DNA of 64,000 nt from Bacteroidota bacterium. GTDB taxonomy: Bacteria > Bacteroidota > Bacteroidia > NS11-12g > UBA955. The notes beneath the pieces are model-generated. The model ran no database searches. It saw only the letters and a program-made list of their open reading frames with translations, and was not told the DNA's origin. Shown here one piece after another: positions 57,401-64,000 of the stretch. The position numbers and the translations under genes were made by a program. Numbering within the stretch: position 1 is the stretch's first letter; every line of letters starts with the position of its first letter. The stretch spans positions 62,001 to 126,000 of the forward strand of contig JAUXOK010000024.1 of NCBI GenBank assembly GCA_030682255.1, given 5' to 3'.

Positions 57401-57653
57401 TGGATTTATTGAAATATCAGGTAAACAAGACATGGATTTTAATTTTGAGTATTATCTTCGAGTGCCCCTAAAATTAGTAACTGCTGCTGGTATGAGTAAG
57501 TTATTTGGCAAAAAACCAGAAGAAATAGACCCTAACAAAGAAGATGAAATAAGCACATTAGACCCAATTAAACGTGTCAAATTCATTAATATTAAAATGA
57601 CAGGCAATACCGAAAACTATAAAATTACTTTGGCTAAGGATAAGAAAAAGTAA
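54489..57653 (+). CDS. AsmA family protein
   Basis: AsmA-like proteins are anchored in the inner membrane and form long beta structures that are thought to carry lipids across the periplasm. This 1054-residue member has one N-terminal membrane helix (LLLYVLALPLLLFGVFTSILYF), the AsmA N-domain (VLIQTLNDDFTGEIELQES, YISIDLEGVKIY), and a C-terminal repeat-like AsmA_2 region ending MTGNTENYKITLAKDKKK. It follows the sugar transferase by 62 bases on the same strand and may share its transcript. The lipid substrate is not known. Confidence 0.9.
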   Translation: MKTSRLKKLLLYVLALPLLLFGVFTSILYFKQDAIVKVLIQTLNDDFTGEIELQESHISPFANFPYISIDLEGVKIYQDKDQKKAPILDVKDIYLGFDLTTLISGKFDIKSLKLKDGYIHIIQHKNGEFNISKALESTSETEETSEELHLDLRRIELVNIEIDKLNEANNVLLDLKISKAKSKFKTNEESTNVSLDSKFLLSVLKDGDSTVIKNKHFDLDTKLEYTNVTQILYIKPSELYLEQALFKMGGTIDFDDDMNLDLKFEGAKPNFDLFIAFAPEKLAPALKKYENKGKVYFDCSIKGKSINGHNPKIDANFGCSDAYFSNTINKKKLDQLQFKGHFTNGEARNTSTMAFSLMDFAARPEAGKFSGNLIVKNFDSPDIDLKLVSDFELDFLAKFFNLEDLKNLKGSVKLTMNFRDIIDLEHPERSIEKLNESYFTELMVKDLSFSSPEYHLALNDLDINATVKGSEAKIDYFNMKVGKSDISIKGTVSDLPAIIHHTDKLVSTELSINSKYLDIFELTNTGKVGNKPFDEQIENFSVKFAFKSSAKALTESPTLPVGEFFIQDLYAKMKHYPHALHDFHADVLIDEHNFRIIDFTGEIDKSDFHFAGKLLNYDLWFNENPKGDTKIEFALDSRLLHLEDLFAYGGENHVPEDYRHEEFKKFKAHGFADLHFNKSLHSADIYIDQIEATMKVHPMRFEKFSGRVHIEDQHLTIENLVGKIGKSSFSTNMTYYYGTDKKIKKRDNKIYISAPYLDFDELFNYNPPPKTGNTKPVNHEAAFNIFDVPFPDMSFHFDIKHLRYHRYILDDFYSKFRSQENHYLYIDTMSLLAAGGNINIKGYFNGSDKKKIYFSPNIRLKNVDLDKLMFKFENFGQDHLISEQLHGKLTGRLYGKIHMHADMIPIINDSEIHLDVEVTKGRLENYGPMQYLADFFKDKNLSKVLFDTLANHIDIINGVTTIPKMLINSSLGFIEISGKQDMDFNFEYYLRVPLKLVTAAGMSKLFGKKPEEIDPNKEDEISTLDPIKRVKFINIKMTGNTENYKITLAKDKKK

Positions 57654-57722
57654 GTTGACAATTAGGATAAATTTTAACAAAAACGAACTGCGATAAATCT
57701 TTTAAAATAAGTAAATTGAGTT

Positions 57723-57730
57723 TATCTTTG
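57723..57730 (+). promoter_or_regulatory. -7 element of the glutamate dehydrogenase promoter
   Basis: TATCTTTG is an exact TAnnTTTG element 28 bases before the start at 57759. The -33 position holds only T-rich sequence. Confidence 0.5.
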
Positions 57731-57758
57731 CACCTCTATAAAAAAGACCAATATTTAC

Positions 57759-59006
57759 ATGAAACAATTACTTGATAAATTTGAAAATAAACAACCCGAA
57801 ATCGTATTTGAATGGAAAGATGCTGAAACCGAAGCTGAAGGCTGGGTGGTTATTAATTCATTAAGAGGAGGCGCTGCTGGCGGTGGCACAAGAATGCGCA
57901 AAGGATTAGATAAAAGAGAAGTAGAGAGTTTGGCAAAAACCATGGAGGTTAAATTTTCAGTTTGTGGACCTCCAATTGGAGGTGCAAAATCAGGTATTAA
58001 TTTCGACCCAAACGACCCTCGCAAAGAAGGTGTTTTAAAACGTTGGTACAAAGCAGTTCAACCTTTGTTAAAAAACTATTACGGAACAGGTGGCGATTTA
58101 AATGTGGATGAAATACACGAAGTAATTCCAATGACAGCAGCCAATGGTTTACTACATCCTCAAGAAGGGATTGTTAATGGTCATTTAAATTATTCTCCAG
58201 AAGAAAAATTAAAAAGCATCAGCAGATTGCAAGAAGGTGTTTTGTTACCGATAGTAGATGAAAGATTTACGCCAGATGTTGCTAAAAAATACACCATTGC
58301 CGATATGATAACAGGATGGGGTGTAGCCGAGGCAGTTAGACATTACTACAACCTATGGGGAGGTAATCTAAACGGCAAATATGCAATCATTCAAGGATGG
58401 GGTAATGTGGCAGCAGCAGCCGCTTTTTATCTTTCTAAAAATGGTGTTTTAATAACAGGTATCATCGATAGACAAGGTGGATTAATCAAAGAAAAAGGAT
58501 TTAGTTTCGAAGAAATAAGAGATTTATTTTTAAACAGAAAAGGAAATGAACTCTACCATCCCGACATGCTTTCATTTGAAGAAGTAAACTCAAAAATATG
58601 GGACATGCCAATGGAAATTTTTATTCCAGGAGCGGCTTCAAGATTGATTACCCAAAACCAAGCCGAACGCATGGTAGCTTCAGGCGTTGAGGTAATTAGT
58701 TGTGGCGCCAATGTACCATTTGCAGACAAAGAAATTTTCATGGGACCGATTTCAGAATACATGGACAATCATACAGCCGTAATTCCTGATTTTGTAGCCA
58801 ATTGTGGCATGGCTAGGGTTTTTGCATATTTAATGAAACAAGGTTCTGAAGTAAATGACTTAGCTATTTTGAAAGATGTTTCAGAAATCATTCACCAAGC
58901 CATGATTAGAATACATCAATTTAACCCCAAATCTACAGGTATCAGTAGCAAAGGCTTAGAATTAAGTTTAACCGATTTAGTAAGTTCAGCCGCAGTATCA
59001 AGATAA
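57759..59006 (+). CDS. Glu/Leu/Phe/Val family dehydrogenase (glutamate dehydrogenase-like)
   Basis: This 415-residue amino-acid dehydrogenase has the GGAAGGGTRMRKG glycine loop near residue 45, the substrate-binding CGPPIGGAKSGINFD, and a Rossmann domain with IIQGWGNVAAAAAFYL. The late SCGANVPFAD and PDFVANCGMARVFAYL are typical. It reversibly deaminates an amino acid (probably glutamate) with a nicotinamide cofactor. tRNA-Pro begins only 7 bases after its stop, so the two share a transcript. The preferred substrate within the family is not certain. Confidence 0.88.
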   Translation: MKQLLDKFENKQPEIVFEWKDAETEAEGWVVINSLRGGAAGGGTRMRKGLDKREVESLAKTMEVKFSVCGPPIGGAKSGINFDPNDPRKEGVLKRWYKAVQPLLKNYYGTGGDLNVDEIHEVIPMTAANGLLHPQEGIVNGHLNYSPEEKLKSISRLQEGVLLPIVDERFTPDVAKKYTIADMITGWGVAEAVRHYYNLWGGNLNGKYAIIQGWGNVAAAAAFYLSKNGVLITGIIDRQGGLIKEKGFSFEEIRDLFLNRKGNELYHPDMLSFEEVNSKIWDMPMEIFIPGAASRLITQNQAERMVASGVEVISCGANVPFADKEIFMGPISEYMDNHTAVIPDFVANCGMARVFAYLMKQGSEVNDLAILKDVSEIIHQAMIRIHQFNPKSTGISSKGLELSLTDLVSSAAVSR

Positions 59007-59013
59007 TTTATTT

Positions 59014-59087
59014 CGGGGTGTAGCGTAGCCTGGTATCGCGCCAGCATGGGGTGCTGGAGGTCGTGGGTTCAAATCCCGCCACTCCGA
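59014..59087 (+). tRNA. tRNA-Pro (anticodon GGG)
   Basis: The 74-base cloverleaf has acceptor CGGGGTG/CACTCCG with one G-U pair, anticodon GGG in the stem CCAGC/GCTGG, and T-loop GTTCAAATC. It starts 7 bases after the dehydrogenase stop with no promoter of its own visible. Confidence 0.97.
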
Positions 59088-59116
59088 CATTATAATAAGA
59101 AGATATGATATTTTAG

Positions 59117-59124
59117 TATCTTTG
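59117..59124 (+). promoter_or_regulatory. -7 element of the MscS-type channel gene
   Basis: TATCTTTG is an exact TAnnTTTG element, 28 bases before the ATG at 59153, giving the channel its own promoter after tRNA-Pro. Confidence 0.45.
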
Positions 59125-59152
59125 CCACTCAAAATTACCCTAGATTTAAATC

Positions 59153-59893
59153 ATGACTTTGACCCATTATCCCAAATTTATTCCTTTAATTATTCTGATT
59201 GTTGGTCTTTATTTATTAAAATATTTTACCCTTTTGGTCTATAAAAAAAGGAATCAAATAAAATATGCCGACAATTTTACAGTAGGCATCAATTCTATTT
59301 ATTACATCATACTCTCCATCCTATTAATCATATTAATGATGTTGATGCTTGGTGTTAGTTTAAGAGAATTTTTCACTTCAATTTCGATTATCGCTGCTGC
59401 AATTGCTATTGTAACTAAAGATTATATTGCACAAGTTGTAAATGGCATGATATTGATGTTCAACAACCAATTTTCGATTGGCGATATGATAAAAATAGGG
59501 CAACATCAAGGTAGGATTATCAATATATCATTGTTAAATCTACAAATTATTAATGATGACGATGATATGATTTTTATACCCAACACCAATGTTTTAGGCT
59601 TAGAAGTTATTAACTATACAAAAGGGAATAGCTACAAAGTAAATGTAGATTTTATCGAAACCATTGATCAAGTAAAACAAATTGAAGATATAGAAAACTA
59701 TATTTTTAAAAACACAGGAGCCATTAATGACATAATAATCAAGGACACCTTAAAACTAAGAGTAATAGAAGCCAAGTTCGACAAATTAAAATTTAGAATA
59801 GAAGCCCAATTAAACACCCAAAACAAACTAGAAGAAAAACGATTTAAAAGACACATCATCAACACTTGGTTAAAATACAATCAAAGTATTTAA
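59153..59893 (+). CDS. Small mechanosensitive channel, MscS family
   Basis: This inner-membrane protein (246 residues) has three hydrophobic segments and the pore-lining helix region SIIAAAIAIVTKDYIAQVVNGMILM, which contains AIVTKDYIAQVVNG. A beta domain follows with FSIGDMIKIGQHQGRI and FIPNTNVLG. Such channels release solutes on hypo-osmotic shock. It has the minimal three-helix layout, without extra N-terminal helices. It stands alone with its own promoter. Confidence 0.88.
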   Translation: MTLTHYPKFIPLIILIVGLYLLKYFTLLVYKKRNQIKYADNFTVGINSIYYIILSILLIILMMLMLGVSLREFFTSISIIAAAIAIVTKDYIAQVVNGMILMFNNQFSIGDMIKIGQHQGRIINISLLNLQIINDDDDMIFIPNTNVLGLEVINYTKGNSYKVNVDFIETIDQVKQIEDIENYIFKNTGAINDIIIKDTLKLRVIEAKFDKLKFRIEAQLNTQNKLEEKRFKRHIINTWLKYNQSI

Positions 59894-60258
59894 GTATACA
59901 TTTCTAATTAGAAAAACTTCATAAACAACCCAACTTTAGATAACTTGGTTTGCTAGGGTCTTTGTCGCAAGCGGATAAGAACACCATAACTAATCCGCAA
60001 AATATGTATTGTATAATTGGAGTGTTTTTCATGTTGTTTTCATATACTTTCTTTCTAAAGCACTCAACAAATATATTAATGTTTTTAAATTTTCTTAATC
60101 TTACAAAAAACATTATTATTACTTAATTTATCTATGCATAGAAAAATTAATTAAAAACAAATAGGATAAAGGTTTTAATACCCCATTAGGATTGGTTATT
60201 AAAACGATGGGATTAACTCATGGTTTAATTGAGCAATACAAAATAAAACAGGCTTCAG
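59894..60258. other. Sparse region between mscS and glmS
   Basis: This 365-base stretch holds one possible 37-residue lipoprotein frame (59919-60032) and otherwise AT-rich sequence. No convincing terminator, repeat or RNA gene was recognised. Confidence 0.5.
59919..60032 (-). CDS. Possible 37-residue lipoprotein
   Basis: From the ATG at 60032 the frame encodes KNTPIIQYIFCGLVMVFLSAC followed by DKDPSKPSYLKLG, a complete lipoprotein signal with lipobox LSAC and only about 15 mature residues. A longer frame to 60113 adds an unlikely basic extension. It could be a real small lipoprotein or the truncated remnant of a larger one. There is no promoter match close by. Confidence 0.35.
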   Translation of the reverse strand: MKNTPIIQYIFCGLVMVFLSACDKDPSKPSYLKLGCL

Positions 60259-62103
60259 TTATTCTACTGTAACAGATTTTGCTAAGTTTCTAGGTTGATC
60301 TACATCGCAACCTCTTAATACGGCTATATGATAACTTAAAAGCTGCAAAGGAATAGTTGTTATTAAAGGCGAAAGCGCTTCGTCACAATCTGGTATTTCT
60401 ATCACATGGTCTGCCATAGCTTTAATTTTGGTATCACCTTCTGTAACAATGGCTATAATTTTGCCTTTTCTTGCCTTCACCTCTTGAATATTGCTAATTA
60501 CTTTTTCGTAGATACCTCTGTTTGGCGCAATAACTACAACTGGCATTTCTTCGTCTATCAATGCAATTGGACCATGTTTCATCTCGGCAGCTGGATATCC
60601 CTCCGCATGTATGTATGAAATTTCTTTAAGTTTAAGGGCGCCCTCTAAAGCTACAGGAAAATTAAATCCTCTTCCTAGATATAAAAAGTTTTTTGAATCT
60701 TTAAAAATCTCTGCAATTTTCATTACCGCATCGTTGGTTTTCAAAGCTTTTTCTACCAAACTAGGTATATTTTCCAATTCAGCCATCACCAATTGAAGTC
60801 TATCTTTGGAAATTGTACCTCTAATTTGAGCCACAGCCAATGCTAATAAAGTTAAAACAGATACTTGAGCTGTAAATGCCTTTGTAGAAGCTACCCCAAT
60901 TTCTGGTCCTGCATGTGTATAAGCGCCTGCATGCGACATTCTTGGAATAGATGAACCAACAACATTGCATACACCAAATACTGTAGCCCCTTTTTCTTTA
61001 GCCAATTCTATAGCAGCCAAAGTATCGGCAGTTTCTCCACTTTGTGAAATAGCAATAACCAAATCGTCTGGATATAGCACCGGATTTCTATATCTAAATT
61101 CTGATGCGTATTCCACTTCTACTGGAATTCTTGCAAACTCCTCAAATAAATATTCGCCAACCAAACCAGCGTGCCAACTAGTACCACAGCCAATCAGTAT
61201 CAGACGTTTTATGTTTCTTAATTTATCTTCATACTCCTGGATGCTTTTCATAGCAAAACGACCCGTATGAGAATCTAAACGACCTCTGATGCTATCCAAA
61301 ATAGATTTAGGTTGTTCGTAAATCTCCTTAATCATGAAATGAGGATAACCCCCTTTTTCTATTTCTTCAAGATTAATTTCAAGTTTTTGTATGAAAGGTG
61401 TTTTAGTTACGTTATCAATAGTTTTAACTGATAATTCACCATTTTTAACAATAGCAATTTCGCCATCGTTTAAATAAATTACATTTTTGGTGTATTCAAC
61501 AATTGGAGATGCATCACTCGCCATAAAATACTCACCTTTTTCATCTCCTATACCAACCACTAATGGACTTCCTTTTCTAGCAGCAATTAATTTTGCCGGT
61601 TCGTTTTTAACCAAAATAACAATGGCATAAGCCCCAACAACTTGGTTCAATGCTAATCTAACAGCTTCATCAATACTTATATTTTCATTAACTTGAATAT
61701 CCTCAATTAAATGAATCAGTACTTCAGTATCTGTATCACTAAAAAAAGTATGACCTCTGTTTATTAAAGCTTCTTTAATAGTAGCATAGTTTTCAATGAT
61801 GCCATTGTGAATAACAGCTAAATTTCCTGATTGAGATAAATGAGGGTGTGCATTTTCATTATTGGGTTCACCATGTGTCGCCCAACGGGTATGCCCCATT
61901 CCTAAATTTCCTTTTATATTTTTGTCTGAACAAAGATTTTCTAAATCTAAAACTTTACCTTTGGTTTTATAAATATTGAGGCTATCTTGGTCTACCAATG
62001 CAACGCCAGCACTATCGTATCCGCGATATTCCAATCTTTTCAACCCTTTTACAACGATTGAATACGCCTCTTTAGGCCCTATATAAGCTACTATTCCACA
62101 CAT
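60259..62103 (-). CDS. glmS: Glutamine-fructose-6-phosphate aminotransferase
   Basis: GlmS makes glucosamine 6-phosphate, the first step toward UDP-GlcNAc for peptidoglycan and lipid A. The 614-residue protein has the N-terminal nucleophile Cys directly after Met (MCGIVAYIGPKEAYS), a class II glutaminase domain (HTRWATHGEPNNENAHPH), and two SIS domains (ILIGCGTSWHAGLVGEY, SQSGETADTLAAI, GRGFNFPVALEGALKLKE). The C-terminus DQPRNLAKSVTVE is diagnostic. No glmS ribozyme is recognisable in the short leader. Confidence 0.98.
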   Translation of the reverse strand: MCGIVAYIGPKEAYSIVVKGLKRLEYRGYDSAGVALVDQDSLNIYKTKGKVLDLENLCSDKNIKGNLGMGHTRWATHGEPNNENAHPHLSQSGNLAVIHNGIIENYATIKEALINRGHTFFSDTDTEVLIHLIEDIQVNENISIDEAVRLALNQVVGAYAIVILVKNEPAKLIAARKGSPLVVGIGDEKGEYFMASDASPIVEYTKNVIYLNDGEIAIVKNGELSVKTIDNVTKTPFIQKLEINLEEIEKGGYPHFMIKEIYEQPKSILDSIRGRLDSHTGRFAMKSIQEYEDKLRNIKRLILIGCGTSWHAGLVGEYLFEEFARIPVEVEYASEFRYRNPVLYPDDLVIAISQSGETADTLAAIELAKEKGATVFGVCNVVGSSIPRMSHAGAYTHAGPEIGVASTKAFTAQVSVLTLLALAVAQIRGTISKDRLQLVMAELENIPSLVEKALKTNDAVMKIAEIFKDSKNFLYLGRGFNFPVALEGALKLKEISYIHAEGYPAAEMKHGPIALIDEEMPVVVIAPNRGIYEKVISNIQEVKARKGKIIAIVTEGDTKIKAMADHVIEIPDCDEALSPLITTIPLQLLSYHIAVLRGCDVDQPRNLAKSVTVE

Positions 62104-62122
62104 TTATATTATACTATTGATG

Positions 62123-62130
62123 CAAAGATA
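62123..62130 (-). promoter_or_regulatory. -7 element of the glmS promoter
   Basis: On the minus strand TATCTTTG is an exact element, 19 bases before the glmS ATG. TTTC lies 21 bases further upstream as a near-match -33 box. Confidence 0.5.
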
Positions 62131-62202
62131 ATTATAAAATCGAGTATTCATGAAACGTATTATTGACAGATGTGTATATCTATATCAATCATCTAAATAA
62201 TA

Positions 62203-62625
62203 CTACTGTTTTATAAAAAGTAAAGTCTCAGGATTTCCTAGAGGTTGAAAATGCTCAGGACGTTTGCCTTCTCCAAAATCAAATCTAACTCTCATCTTTT
62301 GTTTGCCTAACATTTCAAATATCCCCAAATATTGAAAAACAACTGTGGTCATATTGGCATCATAAATTACTAAATCTAACTTATGAGGTTTAGAGAGCGT
62401 ATCTACATTTATTTTTGATTTTGTAATTTCATTATTGTAAATCATGTGATTACCGACAAGCGTATCCTTGCTTTTTAATAAAACGAATGTACTATCATCA
62501 AAAATATTAAGATAAAAATAAGTACCTTTTTGAGAAGCCTTCCATTGTTCAAATGATTTTTGTGAATAAATAGAATGAGCTAAACTAATTAGCAATAAAA
62601 AAAGTAAAAGACTGCGCATCATCAT
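62203..62625 (-). CDS. Small secreted protein of unknown function
   Basis: I do not recognise this 140-residue protein. It begins with three consecutive ATG codons and a signal peptide (RSLLLFLLLISLAHSIYSQ). The mature part looks like a small beta-barrel or lipocalin-like domain: TYFYLNIFDDSTFVLLKSKD, TVVFQYLGIFEMLGKQKMRVRF. It starts 9 bases after the accC stop and is therefore probably in the accC operon, although a functional link is not evident. Confidence 0.6.
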   Translation of the reverse strand: MMMRSLLLFLLLISLAHSIYSQKSFEQWKASQKGTYFYLNIFDDSTFVLLKSKDTLVGNHMIYNNEITKSKINVDTLSKPHKLDLVIYDANMTTVVFQYLGIFEMLGKQKMRVRFDFGEGKRPEHFQPLGNPETLLFIKQ

Positions 62626-62634
62626 AAAAATAAA

Positions 62635-63972
62635 TTATTTAAAATCGAAGGTATTCATGAAAGCAGTGGTAAAATTACCATCTCTGAAATCTTGATTAGC
62701 CATAATTTGTCTTTGTAAAGGAATGGTTGTTTGCACACCTTCAATTACAAATTCTTCTAAGGCTCTTTCCATTTTAACGATACATTCTTCACGGGTTTGA
62801 GCACTCACAATTAATTTAGCAATCATACTATCATAATTGGCAGGTATTACATAGTTTGCATAAGCATGAGTATCAACTCTGATACCATGACCACCAGGGA
62901 TATGAAAATTAATAATCTTACCTGGACTTGGTCTAAAATTATGATATGGATCTTCAGCATTTATTCTACACTCGATTGCGTGTTTCATTGGCTCATAATC
63001 CTTACCTGAAATGGGTTGACCAGCTGCGATTAAAATTTGTTCTTTAACAAGGTCGTAATTGATAACTTCTTCCGTTACAGGATGCTCTACCTGAATTCTA
63101 GTATTCATCTCCATGAAATAAAAATCACGGTGTTTGTCTACTAAAAACTCGACAGTTCCAACACCCTCATAATTGATACATTGAGCAGCTTTTTTAGCAG
63201 CATCACCCATTTTTTTTCTCAATTCTGGTGTCATAAATGGCGAAGGAGATTCTTCAATAAGTTTTTGATGCCTTCTTTGAATACTGCAATCTCTCTCACT
63301 TAAATGACAAACTTTGCCGTATTGGTCGCCAGCAATTTGAATTTCAATATGTCGCGGATCTTCGATGTATTTTTCCATGTAAATACCATCATTTCCAAAA
63401 GCAGCACCAGCTTCAGTTTTAGCTGAATCCCAAGCTTTTTCAAACTCTTCATCTTTCCAAATTATTCTCATACCTCTTCCACCGCCACCTGCTGTAGCTT
63501 TGATAATTACAGGATAGCCAATTTTTTGAGCTAATTTGATACCTTCTTCAGCAGAGTCTAATAATCCATCACTACCTGGAATAGTTGGTACTCCAGCTTT
63601 TTTCATACTATCCTTGGCATTACTTTTGTCGCCCATACCATTAATTTGTTCGGGAGTAGCTCCAATAAACTTGATGCCATGATCTTTACAAACTTGACTA
63701 AACTTAGCATTTTCGCTCAAAAACCCATATCCAGGATGAATGGCATCTGCATTCGTAATTTCTGCGGCAGCAATAATATTTGAAATTTTAAGATACGATA
63801 AATTACTTGGTGGAGGACCTATACAAACAGCTTCGTCTGCAAAACGAACATGTAAACTTTCTTTATCAGCAGTACTATAAACGGCAACAGTTTTTATTCC
63901 CATCTCTTTGCAAGTACGGATAATTCTCAGGGCGATTTCTCCCCTATTGGCAATTAATATTTTTCTAAACAT
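62635..63972 (-). CDS. accC: Acetyl-CoA carboxylase biotin carboxylase subunit
   Basis: AccC carboxylates the biotin on AccB, the first half-reaction of fatty-acid synthesis. The 445-residue protein has the N-terminal [20 protein letters not shown], the ATP-grasp glycine loop [13 protein letters not shown], and [17 protein letters not shown]. It is complete. accB would normally be the gene just upstream and lies outside the window to the right. A pyruvate or propionyl carboxylase subunit is an alternative, but the 445-residue single-domain size favours AccC. Confidence 0.95.
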   Translation of the reverse strand: MFRKILIANRGEIALRIIRTCKEMGIKTVAVYSTADKESLHVRFADEAVCIGPPPSNLSYLKISNIIAAAEITNADAIHPGYGFLSENAKFSQVCKDHGIKFIGATPEQINGMGDKSNAKDSMKKAGVPTIPGSDGLLDSAEEGIKLAQKIGYPVIIKATAGGGGRGMRIIWKDEEFEKAWDSAKTEAGAAFGNDGIYMEKYIEDPRHIEIQIAGDQYGKVCHLSERDCSIQRRHQKLIEESPSPFMTPELRKKMGDAAKKAAQCINYEGVGTVEFLVDKHRDFYFMEMNTRIQVEHPVTEEVINYDLVKEQILIAAGQPISGKDYEPMKHAIECRINAEDPYHNFRPSPGKIINFHIPGGHGIRVDTHAYANYVIPANYDSMIAKLIVSAQTREECIVKMERALEEFVIEGVQTTIPLQRQIMANQDFRDGNFTTAFMNTFDFK

Positions 63973-64000
63973 AAGCTATACTTATTGTTGATTCAATAAA

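Noticed and set aside
60033-60113. Longer N-terminus of the 37-residue lipoprotein
   Set aside because: It would place a basic non-signal segment in front of a complete lipoprotein signal.
62104-62202. glmS ribozyme upstream of glmS
   Set aside because: The predicted leader is only about 15 bases long, and no conserved ribozyme core is visible.

Overview
This window is chromosomal DNA from an AT-rich member of the Bacteroidota; the order and genus cannot be fixed from sequence alone. Three things point there. The gene order rpsU - xerC - hpf - tRNA cluster - tuf - tRNA-Trp - secE - nusG - rplKAJL - rpoBC is typical of the phylum. Many genes carry the Bacteroidota -7 promoter element TAnnTTTG a short distance upstream. 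Starts are preceded by A-rich stretches, without obvious Shine-Dalgarno sequences. No prophage, insertion sequence or CRISPR array is visible.

Layout. 1-3.4 kb: a CcoI-type copper P-type ATPase and a universal stress protein (minus strand). 3.5-5.6 kb: paaABC, three subunits of the phenylacetyl-CoA epoxidase, without paaD or paaE. 6-9.6 kb: a secreted CsgG/LpoB-like protein, a class V aminotransferase and menE. 9.7-24.6 kb (all minus strand): the transcription/translation superoperon, with five tRNA genes, EF-Tu and a relic of a tRNA-Gly 3' half. 24.8-32.4 kb: an acyl-CoA reductase, an LTxxQ lipoprotein, an NdpA-like nucleoid protein, a PUR-alpha-like protein, a c-type cytochrome lipoprotein, lon and an orphan TrkA-type protein. 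32.5-36.1 kb: a PorV-like barrel, a barrel protein with an N-terminal helix-hairpin-helix domain, and pdxJ, all overlapping. 36.1-41.7 kb (minus): a polysaccharide-export ABC transporter with two large glycosyltransferases. 41.8-45.4 kb (minus): dnaG followed immediately by a Wzi-like barrel. 45.5-50.3 kb: a small membrane-anchored protein, a haem-type TonB receptor and a convergent beta-helix lipoprotein. 50.4-57.7 kb: pcm, then a divergent chain of Gfo/Idh oxidoreductase, lipoprotein, polyprenyl-phosphate sugar transferase and AsmA. 57.8-64 kb: glutamate dehydrogenase, tRNA-Pro, MscS, glmS and accC.

Functional themes. Information processing dominates the centre (RNA polymerase, ribosomal stalk, EF-Tu, primase, Lon, HPF). 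Envelope biogenesis dominates the right half: polysaccharide export, an initiating sugar transferase, AsmA, several outer-membrane barrels, and GlmS supplying UDP-GlcNAc precursor. I see no clearly new multi-gene defence or mobile system. The most interesting items are the HhH-barrel/PorV-like/pdxJ unit, the paaABC set lacking its reductase, the tRNA-Gly 3'-half duplication, and promoters placed so close to dnaG and a cytochrome gene that their mRNAs should be leaderless.
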